Below, in pieces: positions 51,480 through 60,924 of a stretch of DNA of 64,000 nucleotides. The stretch spans positions 1,838,528-1,902,527 of the forward strand of contig NZ_CP037422.1 of the NCBI RefSeq assembly GCF_007748175.1, in the 5' to 3' direction. Every line of letters starts with the position of its first letter. Positions within the stretch are counted from its first letter, which is position 1. The notes beneath the pieces were generated by a model. It was not told where the DNA came from. It saw only the letters and a list, made by a program, of their open reading frames with translations, and made no database searches. The translations under genes were made by a program, and so were the position numbers. This DNA is from Gimesia aquarii. GTDB taxonomy: Bacteria > Planctomycetota > Planctomycetia > Planctomycetales > Planctomycetaceae.

Positions 51480-52061
51480 ATGAAAATTTTAGTAGTTGAT
51501 GATGTTGGATATACTTGTCATTTCCATACACGACTTATAGAAAAATTTGGTTATTCCGCTTGTTCGGCGACTTCCGGATATGAAGCATTGAATTACCTGA
51601 AAACTGATAATGATATCAGCATTGTCGTGACTGATTTGATGATGCGTGGTATGGATGGCGTGGACTTGTTTCAAGAAGCACAGAATCTAGAACGATTTAC
51701 CGATGAAGGAGAACTAGATCCTCCCCAGTTTGTTCTGATGACTGCTTTGAGAATGCAAAAAAATTCTCAAGATAAAGATGTCCAACGACTTAAGCTGGCG
51801 AAAGAACTAGGTGTCGGCAAGATTATGTTCAAGCCATTAGACCAGGATGAACTCGAACAAACATTAAAAGATATGGCAATGGGAGCCCCCACTGCTGCTG
51901 GAAAATCATTAGATTTATATACCCCCACACAAAGTTTAAAAGACGCTGTAAAGGAGATTATCGATTCTGGAAATGCAGGTGCTGCTGAGCAATTTGTAGA
52001 GTGCTTAAATGAAGAAGTCGACAGTCTGAAAAAGTTTTTGAGTACGCTGGAAACTGTTTAA
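51480..52061 (+). CDS. response regulator with helical C-terminal extension
   Basis: 193 residues from ATG 51480. The receiver domain has acidic pocket ILVVDD (Asp 7/8), phosphoacceptor Asp about 52 in VVTDLMMRG, Thr about 88 in VLMTALRM, and Lys about 118 in IMFKPLD. The receiver has a long insertion (NLERFTDEGELDPPQ). The C-terminal 55 residues (LKDAVKEIIDSGNAGAAEQF) form a helical tail with no DNA-binding domain, so output is probably protein-protein. It sits in an operon with the Hpt protein upstream. Confidence 0.85.
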   Translation: MKILVVDDVGYTCHFHTRLIEKFGYSACSATSGYEALNYLKTDNDISIVVTDLMMRGMDGVDLFQEAQNLERFTDEGELDPPQFVLMTALRMQKNSQDKDVQRLKLAKELGVGKIMFKPLDQDELEQTLKDMAMGAPTAAGKSLDLYTPTQSLKDAVKEIIDSGNAGAAEQFVECLNEEVDSLKKFLSTLETV

Positions 52062-52254
52062 ATATCAGCGTTTAAAATAATTTACTTAATGCAATAAATG
52101 ATGATTGTTTAATAATTCGTATAAGGAGGGATTTGACTGTACTCTGATACGACCTATATTTTTTGTATGCAGAGATATACAAATCATACCTTCGTTTAAA
52201 TCAACTCAAATTTAATCGTTTTCAATTTCTCATTTTTTAGGTGGATGCTGGCCA

Positions 52255-52710
52255 ATGTGCCCTTTAAACACGCGGCTGATGTGCCTTCTTAATCTGGATC
52301 AGTACTCTGAAAAACAGAATCGTGCTTTATCGCGCGTTCTGGATTCGCTGGACCACTTGGAAAAGCGAATGAGCGTCCATTACTCAGAAAAACGAGTCCA
52401 TGAACGCAAGGACTTTCGTGGGATTGTGATGATTTCAATTCCAAACGACGTTCCTATTTCAAGTTCAAACAATACACCTTTTGATGAATGTAGTGTCAAT
52501 ACCGTCAATGTCTGGTCTCGCTCAATTTCTCAATCTGGTCTTTCATTCGTCTATCCCTTTCCAATACATCAGACCGAAATTCTTGTGGGAGTTCCGGTAA
52601 CCGACGATCAGGTGAGCTGGTTTCGTTCAGAAATTGTGAGACGAAAAGAAATTGAAGAAGAAAAGTTCTGGGAGTATGGAGTCAAGTTTCTTGGAAAAGT
52701 GGTTATTTAA
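52255..52710 (+). CDS. PilZ-like domain protein
   Basis: 151 residues. A helical N-terminus (LNLDQYSEKQNRALSRVLDS) precedes RVHERKDFRGIVMI, which resembles the c-di-GMP-binding RxxxR of PilZ domains. A beta-rich section with SRSISQSGLSFVYPFPIHQT and ILVGVPV follows, and then EIVRRKEIEEEKFWEYGVKF. The order RxxxR, then S-x-S-x-x-G, then C-terminal GVKF fits PilZ. It is probably part of a signalling cluster with the Hpt and receiver genes. Start at ATG 52255 is plausible. Confidence 0.65.
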   Translation: MCPLNTRLMCLLNLDQYSEKQNRALSRVLDSLDHLEKRMSVHYSEKRVHERKDFRGIVMISIPNDVPISSSNNTPFDECSVNTVNVWSRSISQSGLSFVYPFPIHQTEILVGVPVTDDQVSWFRSEIVRRKEIEEEKFWEYGVKFLGKVVI

Positions 52711-52803
52711 TCCGCTTCATTGCTCGTGTTCTTAGTTGAAATCGACCAGAATTGTCTTATCTGGTTCTACCTCTTCATGAGACGTTACGTCTTAACCTAA
52801 GTA

Positions 52804-53520
52804 GTGGAAAGCCCGGGAATGGAAGGCCTGAACGGCATCATTCAAAATAACTATTCAAAAATCCAAAGTCGAATCAAAGCGGCCTGCTTACGCTGCCAGC
52901 GCAATTCAGAATCGGTAACATTAGTGGCCGTTACAAAATATGCCCAAATGGAATGGGTGAAAATATTGCTTGAATTGGGCTGTACCCATTTAGGTGAAAG
53001 CCGAACTCAGCAACTTAATGAGCGTGCCGCCATGCTGCCAGATGATCTGCATTGGCATTTTATTGGCCCCCTGCAACGCAATAAGGTCAGACGCACAATT
53101 CTGAATAGTAGCCTTATTCACTCTGTTGATTCTTTGAAGTTGCTGTCAACCATTGATCGCATTGCCGCCGAATGTGGATTACAGCCACATGTTCTAATCG
53201 AAGTGAATCTTGCCGGTGAAGAGAATAAAAAAGGCTTTAGCAAAGCAGATCTCCTTGCTAATTGGGCATCGATTTATACCGCATCACATGTCTGTATAGA
53301 CGGCCTGATGACAATGGCACCTCATCATCAAGATCCAGAATTAGCACGACCTGTTTTTCATGAACTATCAGAATTGCGAAGTCAACTTCAGGCAAGTTCA
53401 CCTGCAAAGATACAATTGAAGGAGCTCTCGATGGGGATGAGTGGAGATTTTGAAGTCGCAATAGAAGAAGGGGCGACTCTCGTACGCATAGGTAGTGCGC
53501 TATACGAGGGCTTAAAATAA
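52804..53520 (+). CDS. yggS: YggS-family PLP-binding protein
   Basis: 238 residues. Start at GTG 52804; ATG 52819 is possible. Typical features: VAVTKYAQ with the PLP lysine about residue 45, LHWHFIGPLQRNKVRR near 76-91, HSVDSLKLL, EVNLAGEENKKGF, and the C-terminal LKELSMGMSGDFEVAIEEGA followed by TLVRIGSALYEG. The family keeps cellular pyridoxal phosphate homeostasis and lacks catalytic activity in E. coli. The ORF for a DUF167 protein follows 24 bases downstream, a common arrangement. Confidence 0.93.
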   Translation: MESPGMEGLNGIIQNNYSKIQSRIKAACLRCQRNSESVTLVAVTKYAQMEWVKILLELGCTHLGESRTQQLNERAAMLPDDLHWHFIGPLQRNKVRRTILNSSLIHSVDSLKLLSTIDRIAAECGLQPHVLIEVNLAGEENKKGFSKADLLANWASIYTASHVCIDGLMTMAPHHQDPELARPVFHELSELRSQLQASSPAKIQLKELSMGMSGDFEVAIEEGATLVRIGSALYEGLK

Positions 53521-53544
53521 TAAGCAGGATATTGAGAAATTAAC

Positions 53545-53850
53545 GTGACCGAAGAAGTAAAGCTTGAGGTGGTCGGCACGGCCGTTCTACTTCCTGTTCA
53601 GGCTCAGCCCAGATCCAGTAAGAATCAGATTGACGGTATACACGATGGTCGGCTCAAGGTCTGTGTGACGCAGATCCCCGAGAAGGGAAAAGCAAACAAA
53701 GCCTTGCTTAAAGTCATTCATGAAGGCCTTAAACTGAAACGGTCGCAAATCGAGCTATATAAAGGCGAAGCAACGTCCTTGAAAATCTTTCGCATCACGG
53801 AAATTTCACTAGATGAATTACAGAGCCAGATAGCAAAGTCTATAAAGTAA
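53545..53850 (+). CDS. yggU: DUF167/YggU family protein
   Basis: 101 residues from GTG 53545. The family pattern is visible: VQAQPRSSKNQIDGIHDGRL, KVCVTQIPEKGKANKALL (P-x-x-G-K-A-N), and TSLKIFRIT at the C-terminus. Function is unknown. Commonly encoded next to yggS, as here. The length is normal. Confidence 0.9.
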   Translation: MTEEVKLEVVGTAVLLPVQAQPRSSKNQIDGIHDGRLKVCVTQIPEKGKANKALLKVIHEGLKLKRSQIELYKGEATSLKIFRITEISLDELQSQIAKSIK

Positions 53851-54136
53851 GTGGAGTAGCATTGCTGGTTCACTGATGACCCCAAAAACTGATTTTCCCC
53901 CTCAGCTCTCTTTAATTTTCTCAGACTGATCCACGATCATTGGCATCTTGTACAGGAATTTTCAGTCATTGATTGCAGCCACTCGTGCAGACGCATATAA
54001 TTACTGACAATGAATTGAATCTGTGTCATTCCCCGAGAGGCCATAGCTCAGCTTCCACAAGCTGAAACGAGCAACATGGGTCTCAAATTTAACAACCCAC
54101 CCGATCTCCAAGATCTCACAAAAGGATTAATTCACT

Positions 54137-55441
54137 ATGACTGACTCGATGCCCGTTCGCCTACTTTTGGCAGCTTTGCTGGTTAGTGGACTCACATTGT
54201 CATCTCATTCTGCCGAGCGTACTCAACTCTCAAAGTCCTGGAAACAATGGAGAGGACCAGACCGCCAGAATCATTCCACAGATACAGGACTCATTCAGGA
54301 TTGGAATGAACATCCCCCCAAGCTGGTTTGGACAGCCACTGGTTTAGGCAAAGGTTATGCCAGTGTTTCGATTAAGGATAACCGTTTATTTACAACCGGT
54401 AATCTTCCCGAAGGCCAGGCCGTGATCGCAGTCAACACCGATGATGGCAAAATTTTATGGAAAACGAATCTCATTGATTCGAACCCCAAGCACGGTTATC
54501 CCGGTGCGCGTTGCACACCTTCCATCGATGGAGATCGGCTGTATGCGATTTCTACGAATGGTGCGATCTCTTGTCTTAGTGTCGCCGATGGAGAAATTAT
54601 CTGGACGAAAACCTTTGAAGAAGAGTGGGATGGAAAAATGATGTCTGGCTGGGGCTTTTCAGAATCTCCCCTGGTAGACGGCAATCTGGTTTTGTGTACT
54701 CCCGGCGGGGAAGATGCAATGATTGTTGCCCTGGATAAAACCACAGGAAAAGAAGTCTGGAAAACTTCAGTATCAGACCTGGGAGAAAAAGGGAAAGATG
54801 GAGCCGGCTATTCCTCAATCGTGATTTCCAATGCTGGCGGAGTAAAACAATATGTCCAACTCACCGGTAGAGGTTTGATTGGCGTGCGTGCCAGTGATGG
54901 TAAACTGCTTTGGAATTATAATCCTGTTGCAAATAAAGTTGCCAATATTCCAACTCCGATCGTCTCTGGAGATTATGTTTTTTGTTCAACTGGATATGGA
55001 ACCGGCAGTGCACTGGTAAAATTGTCCAAAGACGGAGACGGCATCAAGGCAGAAGAAGTTTATTTTCTGAACGCCAAAACGTTGCAAAACCATCATGGAG
55101 GCATGATTCTGCACGATGGTCACATCTATTGCGGACATGGACATGGAAAAGGGTTTCCGATCTGTATTAATCTGAAAACGGGCAAAGTGGTCTGGGGCGG
55201 AAGGATTCGTGGTGAAGGTTCAGGCTCCGCTGCGATTTCTTTTGCCGATGGAAATTTGATTTTCCGCTATGAAAGTGGTGATTTAGCTTTAATTGAAGCG
55301 ACTCCCAAAGAATACATCTTGAAAGGCAGCTTCAAAGCAGACCAGGTGTTGGGCAAAGCCTGGGCACAACCTGTCATCTGTGGTGGGAAACTTTATCTGC
55401 GAGAGCAGGATGTGTTAATGTGCTATGATTTGAAAAAATAG
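54137..55441 (+). CDS. exported PQQ-like beta-propeller repeat protein
   Basis: 434 residues. A signal peptide (VRLLLAALLVSGLTLSSHSA) precedes WKQWRGPDRQNHS, the usual start of planctomycete PQQ-repeat proteins. The repeated segments (ITVNTDDGKILWKTNL-like, ALDKTTGKEVWKTSV, RASDGKLLWNYN, LKTGKVVWGGR) are beta-propeller blades with the DGKxxW motif. Such proteins are thought to bind ligands or act as outer-membrane or periplasmic scaffolds; catalytic PQQ residues were not identified. AAGGATTAATTCACT is upstream. Confidence 0.85.
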   Translation: MTDSMPVRLLLAALLVSGLTLSSHSAERTQLSKSWKQWRGPDRQNHSTDTGLIQDWNEHPPKLVWTATGLGKGYASVSIKDNRLFTTGNLPEGQAVIAVNTDDGKILWKTNLIDSNPKHGYPGARCTPSIDGDRLYAISTNGAISCLSVADGEIIWTKTFEEEWDGKMMSGWGFSESPLVDGNLVLCTPGGEDAMIVALDKTTGKEVWKTSVSDLGEKGKDGAGYSSIVISNAGGVKQYVQLTGRGLIGVRASDGKLLWNYNPVANKVANIPTPIVSGDYVFCSTGYGTGSALVKLSKDGDGIKAEEVYFLNAKTLQNHHGGMILHDGHIYCGHGHGKGFPICINLKTGKVVWGGRIRGEGSGSAAISFADGNLIFRYESGDLALIEATPKEYILKGSFKADQVLGKAWAQPVICGGKLYLREQDVLMCYDLKK

Positions 55442-55468
55442 ACACAAATTTGAATTCGAGTGAAATAG

Positions 55469-55502
55469 AAAATCCCTGCCGAACTTCATCGACAGGGATT
55501 TT
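55469..55502. terminator. intrinsic terminator between convergent genes
   Basis: AAAATCCCTG pairs with CAGGGATTTT around a 14-base loop, and a T run follows. It lies 27 bases after the PQQ gene stop and 22 bases after the end (stop side) of the ExbD-like gene, so it may serve both. Confidence 0.85.
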
Positions 55503-55524
55503 TTGTTGAGCTTCTACTTTAACT

Positions 55525-56319
55525 TTAGCCAGTAGTGTTTTTAAACCTGCTCAAGTCAATTTTTCCATTCCCTTCGACTGGTAATTTTCCATTCGGGCAA
55601 TAGCGAGAACGGGCTACACTTGAAGCAATGTTATAAGTGTAAACCGCATCCTGGCGAACCAGAAAAATCACAGTCCCTTTCTTTTGCGCACCGATTTTAT
55701 CGAGCAGCTCAACAAACGGTAGACTTTTCCTTAGGTCATCTCTACGGACTCGTAAGGACTTTGCAGGACCATCCAGGACGACGATTCCGTTTTTTGTACA
55801 TTCAATAAATGTTGGCTTCAGGTCTACTCCCGTACCACCTGATTGAATTCTCACCTCAGCGGCCACAGGATTTTCCCGTTTATTTAATTCCTTTTTGAGC
55901 TTATCAATTTCCTGCTGAAGCTCCATAGGATCGTCTTTGATCTCTTCGATGCGTTTTTCAAGACGATTGGCCTCTGCCAGTAGTTTGACTTTTTCCTCCG
56001 GGCTGATCTCATTCGGTATTTTATTTTTTTCCTGTTTGAGTTTCTTTAACTCTTCCAAGGCTAAAATCAAATCACGGTTCAATTTTGAAATATCTTCGAT
56101 CTGGTCTTTCACCTGATCGATTTCTTCCTGTTTCGCTTCAATTTTTTTCTGTTGTTGTTCAAATTCTTCGGCACGCTTCCAGGAATCGTCCTGATTATCC
56201 ATTTGACTTAACGCGAGCGCTGTGATCATGAGTGTCAACACACCGATCACACATGCCAGAATACTCAGAAACGGAAACAATGAAACCGCGTCTTCATTGC
56301 TTTTCTTCTTTTTAGCCAC
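55525..56319 (-). CDS. ExbD/TolR-like membrane protein with coiled coil
   Basis: 264 residues. One transmembrane helix at about 14-38 (LFPFLSILACVIGVLTLMIT) follows a short basic tail, as in ExbD/TolR. A long coiled coil (about 45-155) replaces the short linker of canonical ExbD. The C-terminal domain (about 165-250) carries KPTFIECTKNGIVVL and RDDLRKSLPFVELLDKIGAQ. The start is one base after the stop of the MotA/ExbB gene, so the pair is co-transcribed and probably forms one complex. Confidence 0.7.
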   Translation of the reverse strand: MAKKKKSNEDAVSLFPFLSILACVIGVLTLMITALALSQMDNQDDSWKRAEEFEQQQKKIEAKQEEIDQVKDQIEDISKLNRDLILALEELKKLKQEKNKIPNEISPEEKVKLLAEANRLEKRIEEIKDDPMELQQEIDKLKKELNKRENPVAAEVRIQSGGTGVDLKPTFIECTKNGIVVLDGPAKSLRVRRDDLRKSLPFVELLDKIGAQKKGTVIFLVRQDAVYTYNIASSVARSRYCPNGKLPVEGNGKIDLSRFKNTTG

Positions 56320-56320
56320 G

Positions 56321-57820
56321 CTATCGTACTTTCCTTGAACTACCGAAGAGCCCCCATTTTTTACGAGGTGCTTCTACTTGCTGAATGAGCACTTGCTTTT
56401 CTCCCAAGTCAGCCAAAACTGTGTTGAGCCCGTTTAACCCCTGTTGCACACCATTGAAGGACTGAGAAAGTACTTCTGCGGCTTGCGCCATCTCATTTGC
56501 ATCGCCATTCATTTTTTCTAGTTGAGTAACTTGCTCGGACTGGAGTTCCGTCATTTTTGCTTGCACTACTTCCATTTGTTCCATTACAGAATTGTGCTCT
56601 GCAGTCAACTTCTCAATGACATGTTGGGTTTTATTGAGTTGTTCTTCCTGTTGGGTCCGAATTTTATCATCGATTTTGCCCCAGGACTTCATAACTTGCT
56701 GAGACAGGGTACTGCCGATGCCTTCCAGTTTCTGAGTCCAGGTTTGTAGCTCTGCATGATGGTCGGCCATTGCCTTATCTATCGTTCGCTGAATCAGACG
56801 TCGATGATCTTTCTCAGAGCCACTACTGGCATGATCACTTTCCTTAAGCCGCTTTAACAGGTTTTCGTTGCAGTATTCATCAACCCAATTGAGTAGATCT
56901 TCTTCCGATTTTTGCATCGAACTACTGGGAAACATAACGAGCATACTCATCACCAGTGCGACCAATGTCGTATCGAAGGCAGTTGACAACCCACCGGTCA
57001 CACCGTTTAGAGAATCTTTCAAGACAGAGATATCCTGAGCCGCATCCATGGATCCAGAGAAACTTCCCACAGACTCACTGATCCCCATCACGGTACCAAT
57101 GAATCCCAGGATCGGAATGGCCCAAATAAATACTTTGAGCATGGTATAACTGGAATCAATGGCGGTTGCGTCAATTTCTGATTGTGACTGTAATCGGCTG
57201 GAGACTTCGGAACTACTTCCTAAAACACTAAAATGCTCTAAACCTCGCAAGACTCGATTGATCAAAAAACTTTCACGAGGATCAACGGGAAGTCCATTCA
57301 CATGTTCAATGAATTTTGAGACCGTCTTTTCTGAAATTTCTTCTGAAATATCAATCGGCAGTGTATCAAAGAGCATCGAGTCTTTTTGCTTGGCTAACTT
57401 GCGAGACTTTAGAAACAGAATCGCACCGGACCAACTCATCAGAAACACAAGCACAAACGGAACCCATCCGCGGTCTAGAAAGAGTTCACCCAGGTAATAA
57501 CCCCGAATCGGAAAAATCAACACATAAAATGCGATTGAAGTCACAAGCGCAATTGTAGCACTTTTGGAAAGGCTGACTTCGGTTCCGTCAGCCCAGCCAC
57601 TGGATGCGGCTTTCTTACTGCCTCGGCTGCCTGAGGTTTTTGTAGTAGGGCCGGAAGAACTCGAAGAGGATAGATCAACGGACGTGTCAATCATTGGTGT
57701 TTCCGGCCGTTTCACTAACATTGCATGGTGGCAATACGGACATCGGACCTTTTTGCCTATATTTTCGTCACGAACTTTGAGTTTCTTGGAACATTTTTCA
57801 CAGGGAAACTGGAAATACAT
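56321..57820 (-). CDS. MotA/TolQ/ExbB-like proton channel protein with zinc-ribbon
   Basis: 499 residues from ATG 57820. The preceding 39 codons lack typical protein composition. Residues 7-30 hold a zinc ribbon (CEKC ... CPYC), then a Ser/Gly-rich linker. Transmembrane segments occur at about 95-112, 120-138, 235-255 and 280-300. FIWAIPILGFIGTVMGISES and LVALVMSMLVMFP are the conserved MotA/ExbB helices. The C-terminal 190 residues are a long coiled coil. It likely forms an ion-driven motor complex with the adjacent ExbD-like protein. The zinc ribbon is typical of planctomycete versions. Confidence 0.78.
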   Translation of the reverse strand: MYFQFPCEKCSKKLKVRDENIGKKVRCPYCHHAMLVKRPETPMIDTSVDLSSSSSSGPTTKTSGSRGSKKAASSGWADGTEVSLSKSATIALVTSIAFYVLIFPIRGYYLGELFLDRGWVPFVLVFLMSWSGAILFLKSRKLAKQKDSMLFDTLPIDISEEISEKTVSKFIEHVNGLPVDPRESFLINRVLRGLEHFSVLGSSSEVSSRLQSQSEIDATAIDSSYTMLKVFIWAIPILGFIGTVMGISESVGSFSGSMDAAQDISVLKDSLNGVTGGLSTAFDTTLVALVMSMLVMFPSSSMQKSEEDLLNWVDEYCNENLLKRLKESDHASSGSEKDHRRLIQRTIDKAMADHHAELQTWTQKLEGIGSTLSQQVMKSWGKIDDKIRTQQEEQLNKTQHVIEKLTAEHNSVMEQMEVVQAKMTELQSEQVTQLEKMNGDANEMAQAAEVLSQSFNGVQQGLNGLNTVLADLGEKQVLIQQVEAPRKKWGLFGSSRKVR

Positions 57821-58215
57821 GGAAGGAATCCCGGGGTGTAGTAAGTTGATGTATAGTATGGGGTGTTTTTTGAGATCTCTGTTGAGAAAGCTCGCAAAAA
57901 GACAGTTTATCCAAGCGGCGGCTGTCTCAAAAGTCAACCGCGTGCTGCATTCTCTTAAACTATTGAAAGAGCTGAATTGTTAGAGTGTGCGAGTTTCAAA
58001 GGGATAATCTCTGATACAAATCTACATTATTGGTACGATTATAAAAATTCATACTCCTTACTTGTTTATTAAGTTCTAAATTCATCAGAATACACGACAT
58101 ATGAGCTTTACTGTATACTAGAGGTAGCTCGAAGGCACATCATACACACGAACAAAGCCATGCCGTTAATTTGATTCGAGTGAAGACAAAATCCTTAACA
58201 TAGAAAAAGTAATAC
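57821..58215. other. divergent intergenic region
   Basis: 395 bases between the MotA/ExbB gene (reverse) and the ROK gene (forward). No gene or clear hairpin. It must contain promoters for both directions, but no reliable -10/-35 pair can be assigned for this phylum from sequence alone. Confidence 0.35.
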
Positions 58216-59238
58216 ATGTCTACTGATTCAATTAACGCCGGTAAACAATATTGGGCTGGTTTTGATTTGGGTGGGACCAAAATGCTCGCAAAAATCTTCG
58301 ATTCTGAATACCAAACTTTGGGCAGAAAACGGAGAAAGACCAAAGGTCATTCAGGCGTGGAATCTGGCTTGGAGCGTATCGCGCAAACAATCCATCAGGC
58401 TCTGGAAGAAGCCAATCTGAAGCCAGAGGGGTTAGCGGGCATTGGCGTCGGCTGCCCGGGTCCATTGGATCTAAAAAAAGGGGTTATCTTCGAAGCCCCC
58501 AATCTGGGTTGGTATGATGCTCCCGTCAAAGAAGTACTGGAAAAAGAGTTTGGTTGTCCCGTTGTCATTTGCAACGATGTCGATGCTGGTGTTTTCGGTG
58601 AATACCGTTTTGGAGCGGCCAAAGATTCTACTTCTTCAATGGGTATCTTCCCCGGAACGGGGATCGGAGGAGGGGCCGTTTATCGTGGTCAACTGGTCCA
58701 GGGAAGTAAAAGCTCCTGCATGGAAATTGGCCATACTAAAGTTTTACCCAGTGGCCCCGAATGTGGCTGCGGTCAGTATGGATGTCTGGAAGTGTTTGCC
58801 AGTCGCCTGGCAATATCAGCAGCTGCGGCACAGGCTGCTTATCGTGGTGATGCACCTAAGTTACGTGAGCTGGCAGGAACCGATCTCTCTGATATCAGGA
58901 GTGGAATCCTAGCTGCTGCAGTTCAAGGAGGAGATGAAAGCGTTAAAAAAATTATTTTACGTGCAGCAAAATATATCGGAATCGCTGCCGGGAATATGGT
59001 GCATACATTCTCGCCTGAAGTAATTGTTCTGGGAGGCGGATTGATCGAAGCCATGCCCGATCTGATAGTACCAGCAGTCGCTGAAGCCACTCGTGAGAAA
59101 GTGATGCCAACATTTAAAGATTCGTTTAAAGTCGTAGCCGCCCAATTAGGGGATGACTCCACTGTGATGGGAGCCGCGGCTTGGGCACAAAAAGTGATTC
59201 AAGAAACGCCATCGTTGAGAATTGAAACGAAAGTATGA
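58216..59238 (+). CDS. ROK family sugar kinase
   Basis: 340 residues. The ATP-binding start is GFDLGGTKMLAKIFD (residues about 14-28); a phosphate loop lies in GVGCPGPLD, the catalytic Asp in NDVDAGVFGEYRFG, and a glycine-rich GTGIGGG follows. The ROK signature with zinc ligands (EIGHTKVLPSGPECGCGQYG, then CLE) is complete. It is probably a glucokinase or related hexose kinase. The TGA overlaps the ATG of the Ppx gene, showing an operon. Confidence 0.9.
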   Translation: MSTDSINAGKQYWAGFDLGGTKMLAKIFDSEYQTLGRKRRKTKGHSGVESGLERIAQTIHQALEEANLKPEGLAGIGVGCPGPLDLKKGVIFEAPNLGWYDAPVKEVLEKEFGCPVVICNDVDAGVFGEYRFGAAKDSTSSMGIFPGTGIGGGAVYRGQLVQGSKSSCMEIGHTKVLPSGPECGCGQYGCLEVFASRLAISAAAAQAAYRGDAPKLRELAGTDLSDIRSGILAAAVQGGDESVKKIILRAAKYIGIAAGNMVHTFSPEVIVLGGGLIEAMPDLIVPAVAEATREKVMPTFKDSFKVVAAQLGDDSTVMGAAAWAQKVIQETPSLRIETKV

Positions 59239-60854
59239 ACACAAAAGATTCACCACTCGCCGAAACGACTGCCGGTTCCAATCGTCCAGATTCGGCTCCC
59301 AATCGATTGATCGCTGTAATCGATATCGGTACGGGAGCCATTCGCATGGCCATCGCAGAAATTAAAGAAGACGGCAGCGTCAATACACTGGAGAGGCTTT
59401 CTCAAGCAGTGACACTTGGTGAAGATACTTTTCAGACCCGTAATATTCAAAAACCGACAATGGAAGAGTGTGTACGAATTCTCAAAAGCTATCGACGCAG
59501 GTTGGACGAATATCAGATTACTCGCGATGATCAAATTCGTGTTGTCGCCACGAGTGCTGTTCGAGAAGCCGACAATCGACTTGCATTTACCGACCGAATT
59601 TTTATCGCGACTGGTTTTGAAGTCGCACCTCTGGATGAAGCCGAAGTGAACCGGATTACCTACCAGGGAATTCGGCCTTACCTGACTGCAAAACCCAATT
59701 TGGACGAAGCACGAACCATCGTTACTGAAATCGGGGGAGGAACCACTGAACTTTTATTAGTACAACATGGAGACGTGCTGTTCTCCAAAAACTATCGACT
59801 CGGAGCATTACGACTGCGTGAAATGCTGAAAGGGTATCGCGTTCCCTTGTCCAAAGAACGTACGATTATGGAGAATCAAATTGAGCGTGTGATCGAACAA
59901 ATTGTTCATGAAGTTCCCGGTGATAAATCGCTCAAACTAGTCGTACTTGGCGGGGATGTTCGATTTGCACTATCTCAATTACGACCCGAAGACGAAATTC
60001 CTGGTCCCAATGATTCAGCTGATGAACTAGATCGGCTCAAAGTTTCTGAGTTGAGTAAATTCACAAACAAAATTCTACAAAAAGATGAAGACCAATTGGT
60101 TCAAAACTATCACCTTTCCTTTACAGATGCAGAAACACTGGGACCTGCGTTATTAGCATATACAAAACTGGCAGAAGCATACCAACTGAAACATATTTAT
60201 GTAACAAAAGCCAATTTTCGTGATGGCCTCTTGAAAGAAATGGCAGATCAGAATAACTGGTCGGACGAATTTAACAGACAAGTGATTCGTTCGACGGTAG
60301 ACTTTGGCAAACGCTTTGACTTTGATGAAACGCATGCTCGACATGTTGCGTTTTTGGCCGATACTCTTTTTCAGTCACTACAGAATGAACATAAGCTTGA
60401 TTTGAAAAATCGGCTCTTACTCTATACAGCCGCTCTACTGCATGAGATTGGAATGTATGTGGACCAACGCGGCTATCATAAACACTCGATGTATTTAATC
60501 AGTAACGGAAATCTGTTTGGTTTGGGACAGTCAGATTTGTTACTCGTCTCATTAATCGCGCGCTATCATCGGCGTGCTTCCCCTAAAGCGACTCATCCAG
60601 GATATTCAACATTAGATCGAGTCAGTCGGATTGCCATCGCAAAAATGGCTGCGATTTTGCGGGTAGCCGATGCACTGGATCATTCTTATAGTCAGCGTGT
60701 CCAGGAAATTGAATGTGAAATTGTTGAAGGACAGTTGATTATTTCAATACCACATGTGGAAGATGTTTCTCTGGAACAAATCGCATTAGTGGAAAAAGGC
60801 CCTTTATTTGAAGAAGTCTTTGGACTCAAAGTCCACTTAAGGAAAAAGAAATAG
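59235..60854 (+). CDS. Ppx/GppA phosphatase family protein with HD domain
   Basis: 539 residues. ATG overlaps the ROK stop (ATGA). The N-terminal actin-like fold has IAVIDIGTGAIRMAIAEI, ATSAVREADNRLAF and TEIGGGTTELLLV; these are the Ppx/GppA motifs. The C-terminal HD-like region includes AALLHEIGMYVDQRGYHKHS. The protein is an exopolyphosphatase or pppGpp hydrolase; which of the two cannot be decided by inspection. Its position upstream of ppk1 favours polyphosphate turnover. Confidence 0.9.
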   Translation: MNTKDSPLAETTAGSNRPDSAPNRLIAVIDIGTGAIRMAIAEIKEDGSVNTLERLSQAVTLGEDTFQTRNIQKPTMEECVRILKSYRRRLDEYQITRDDQIRVVATSAVREADNRLAFTDRIFIATGFEVAPLDEAEVNRITYQGIRPYLTAKPNLDEARTIVTEIGGGTTELLLVQHGDVLFSKNYRLGALRLREMLKGYRVPLSKERTIMENQIERVIEQIVHEVPGDKSLKLVVLGGDVRFALSQLRPEDEIPGPNDSADELDRLKVSELSKFTNKILQKDEDQLVQNYHLSFTDAETLGPALLAYTKLAEAYQLKHIYVTKANFRDGLLKEMADQNNWSDEFNRQVIRSTVDFGKRFDFDETHARHVAFLADTLFQSLQNEHKLDLKNRLLLYTAALLHEIGMYVDQRGYHKHSMYLISNGNLFGLGQSDLLLVSLIARYHRRASPKATHPGYSTLDRVSRIAIAKMAAILRVADALDHSYSQRVQEIECEIVEGQLIISIPHVEDVSLEQIALVEKGPLFEEVFGLKVHLRKKK

Positions 60855-60924
60855 ACGCGATGTTTCTCGCGGCTGCTTAGTCGTAAAATGCAAATCTACA
60901 ACTCGATTTTTCAACAGGTTGCAC

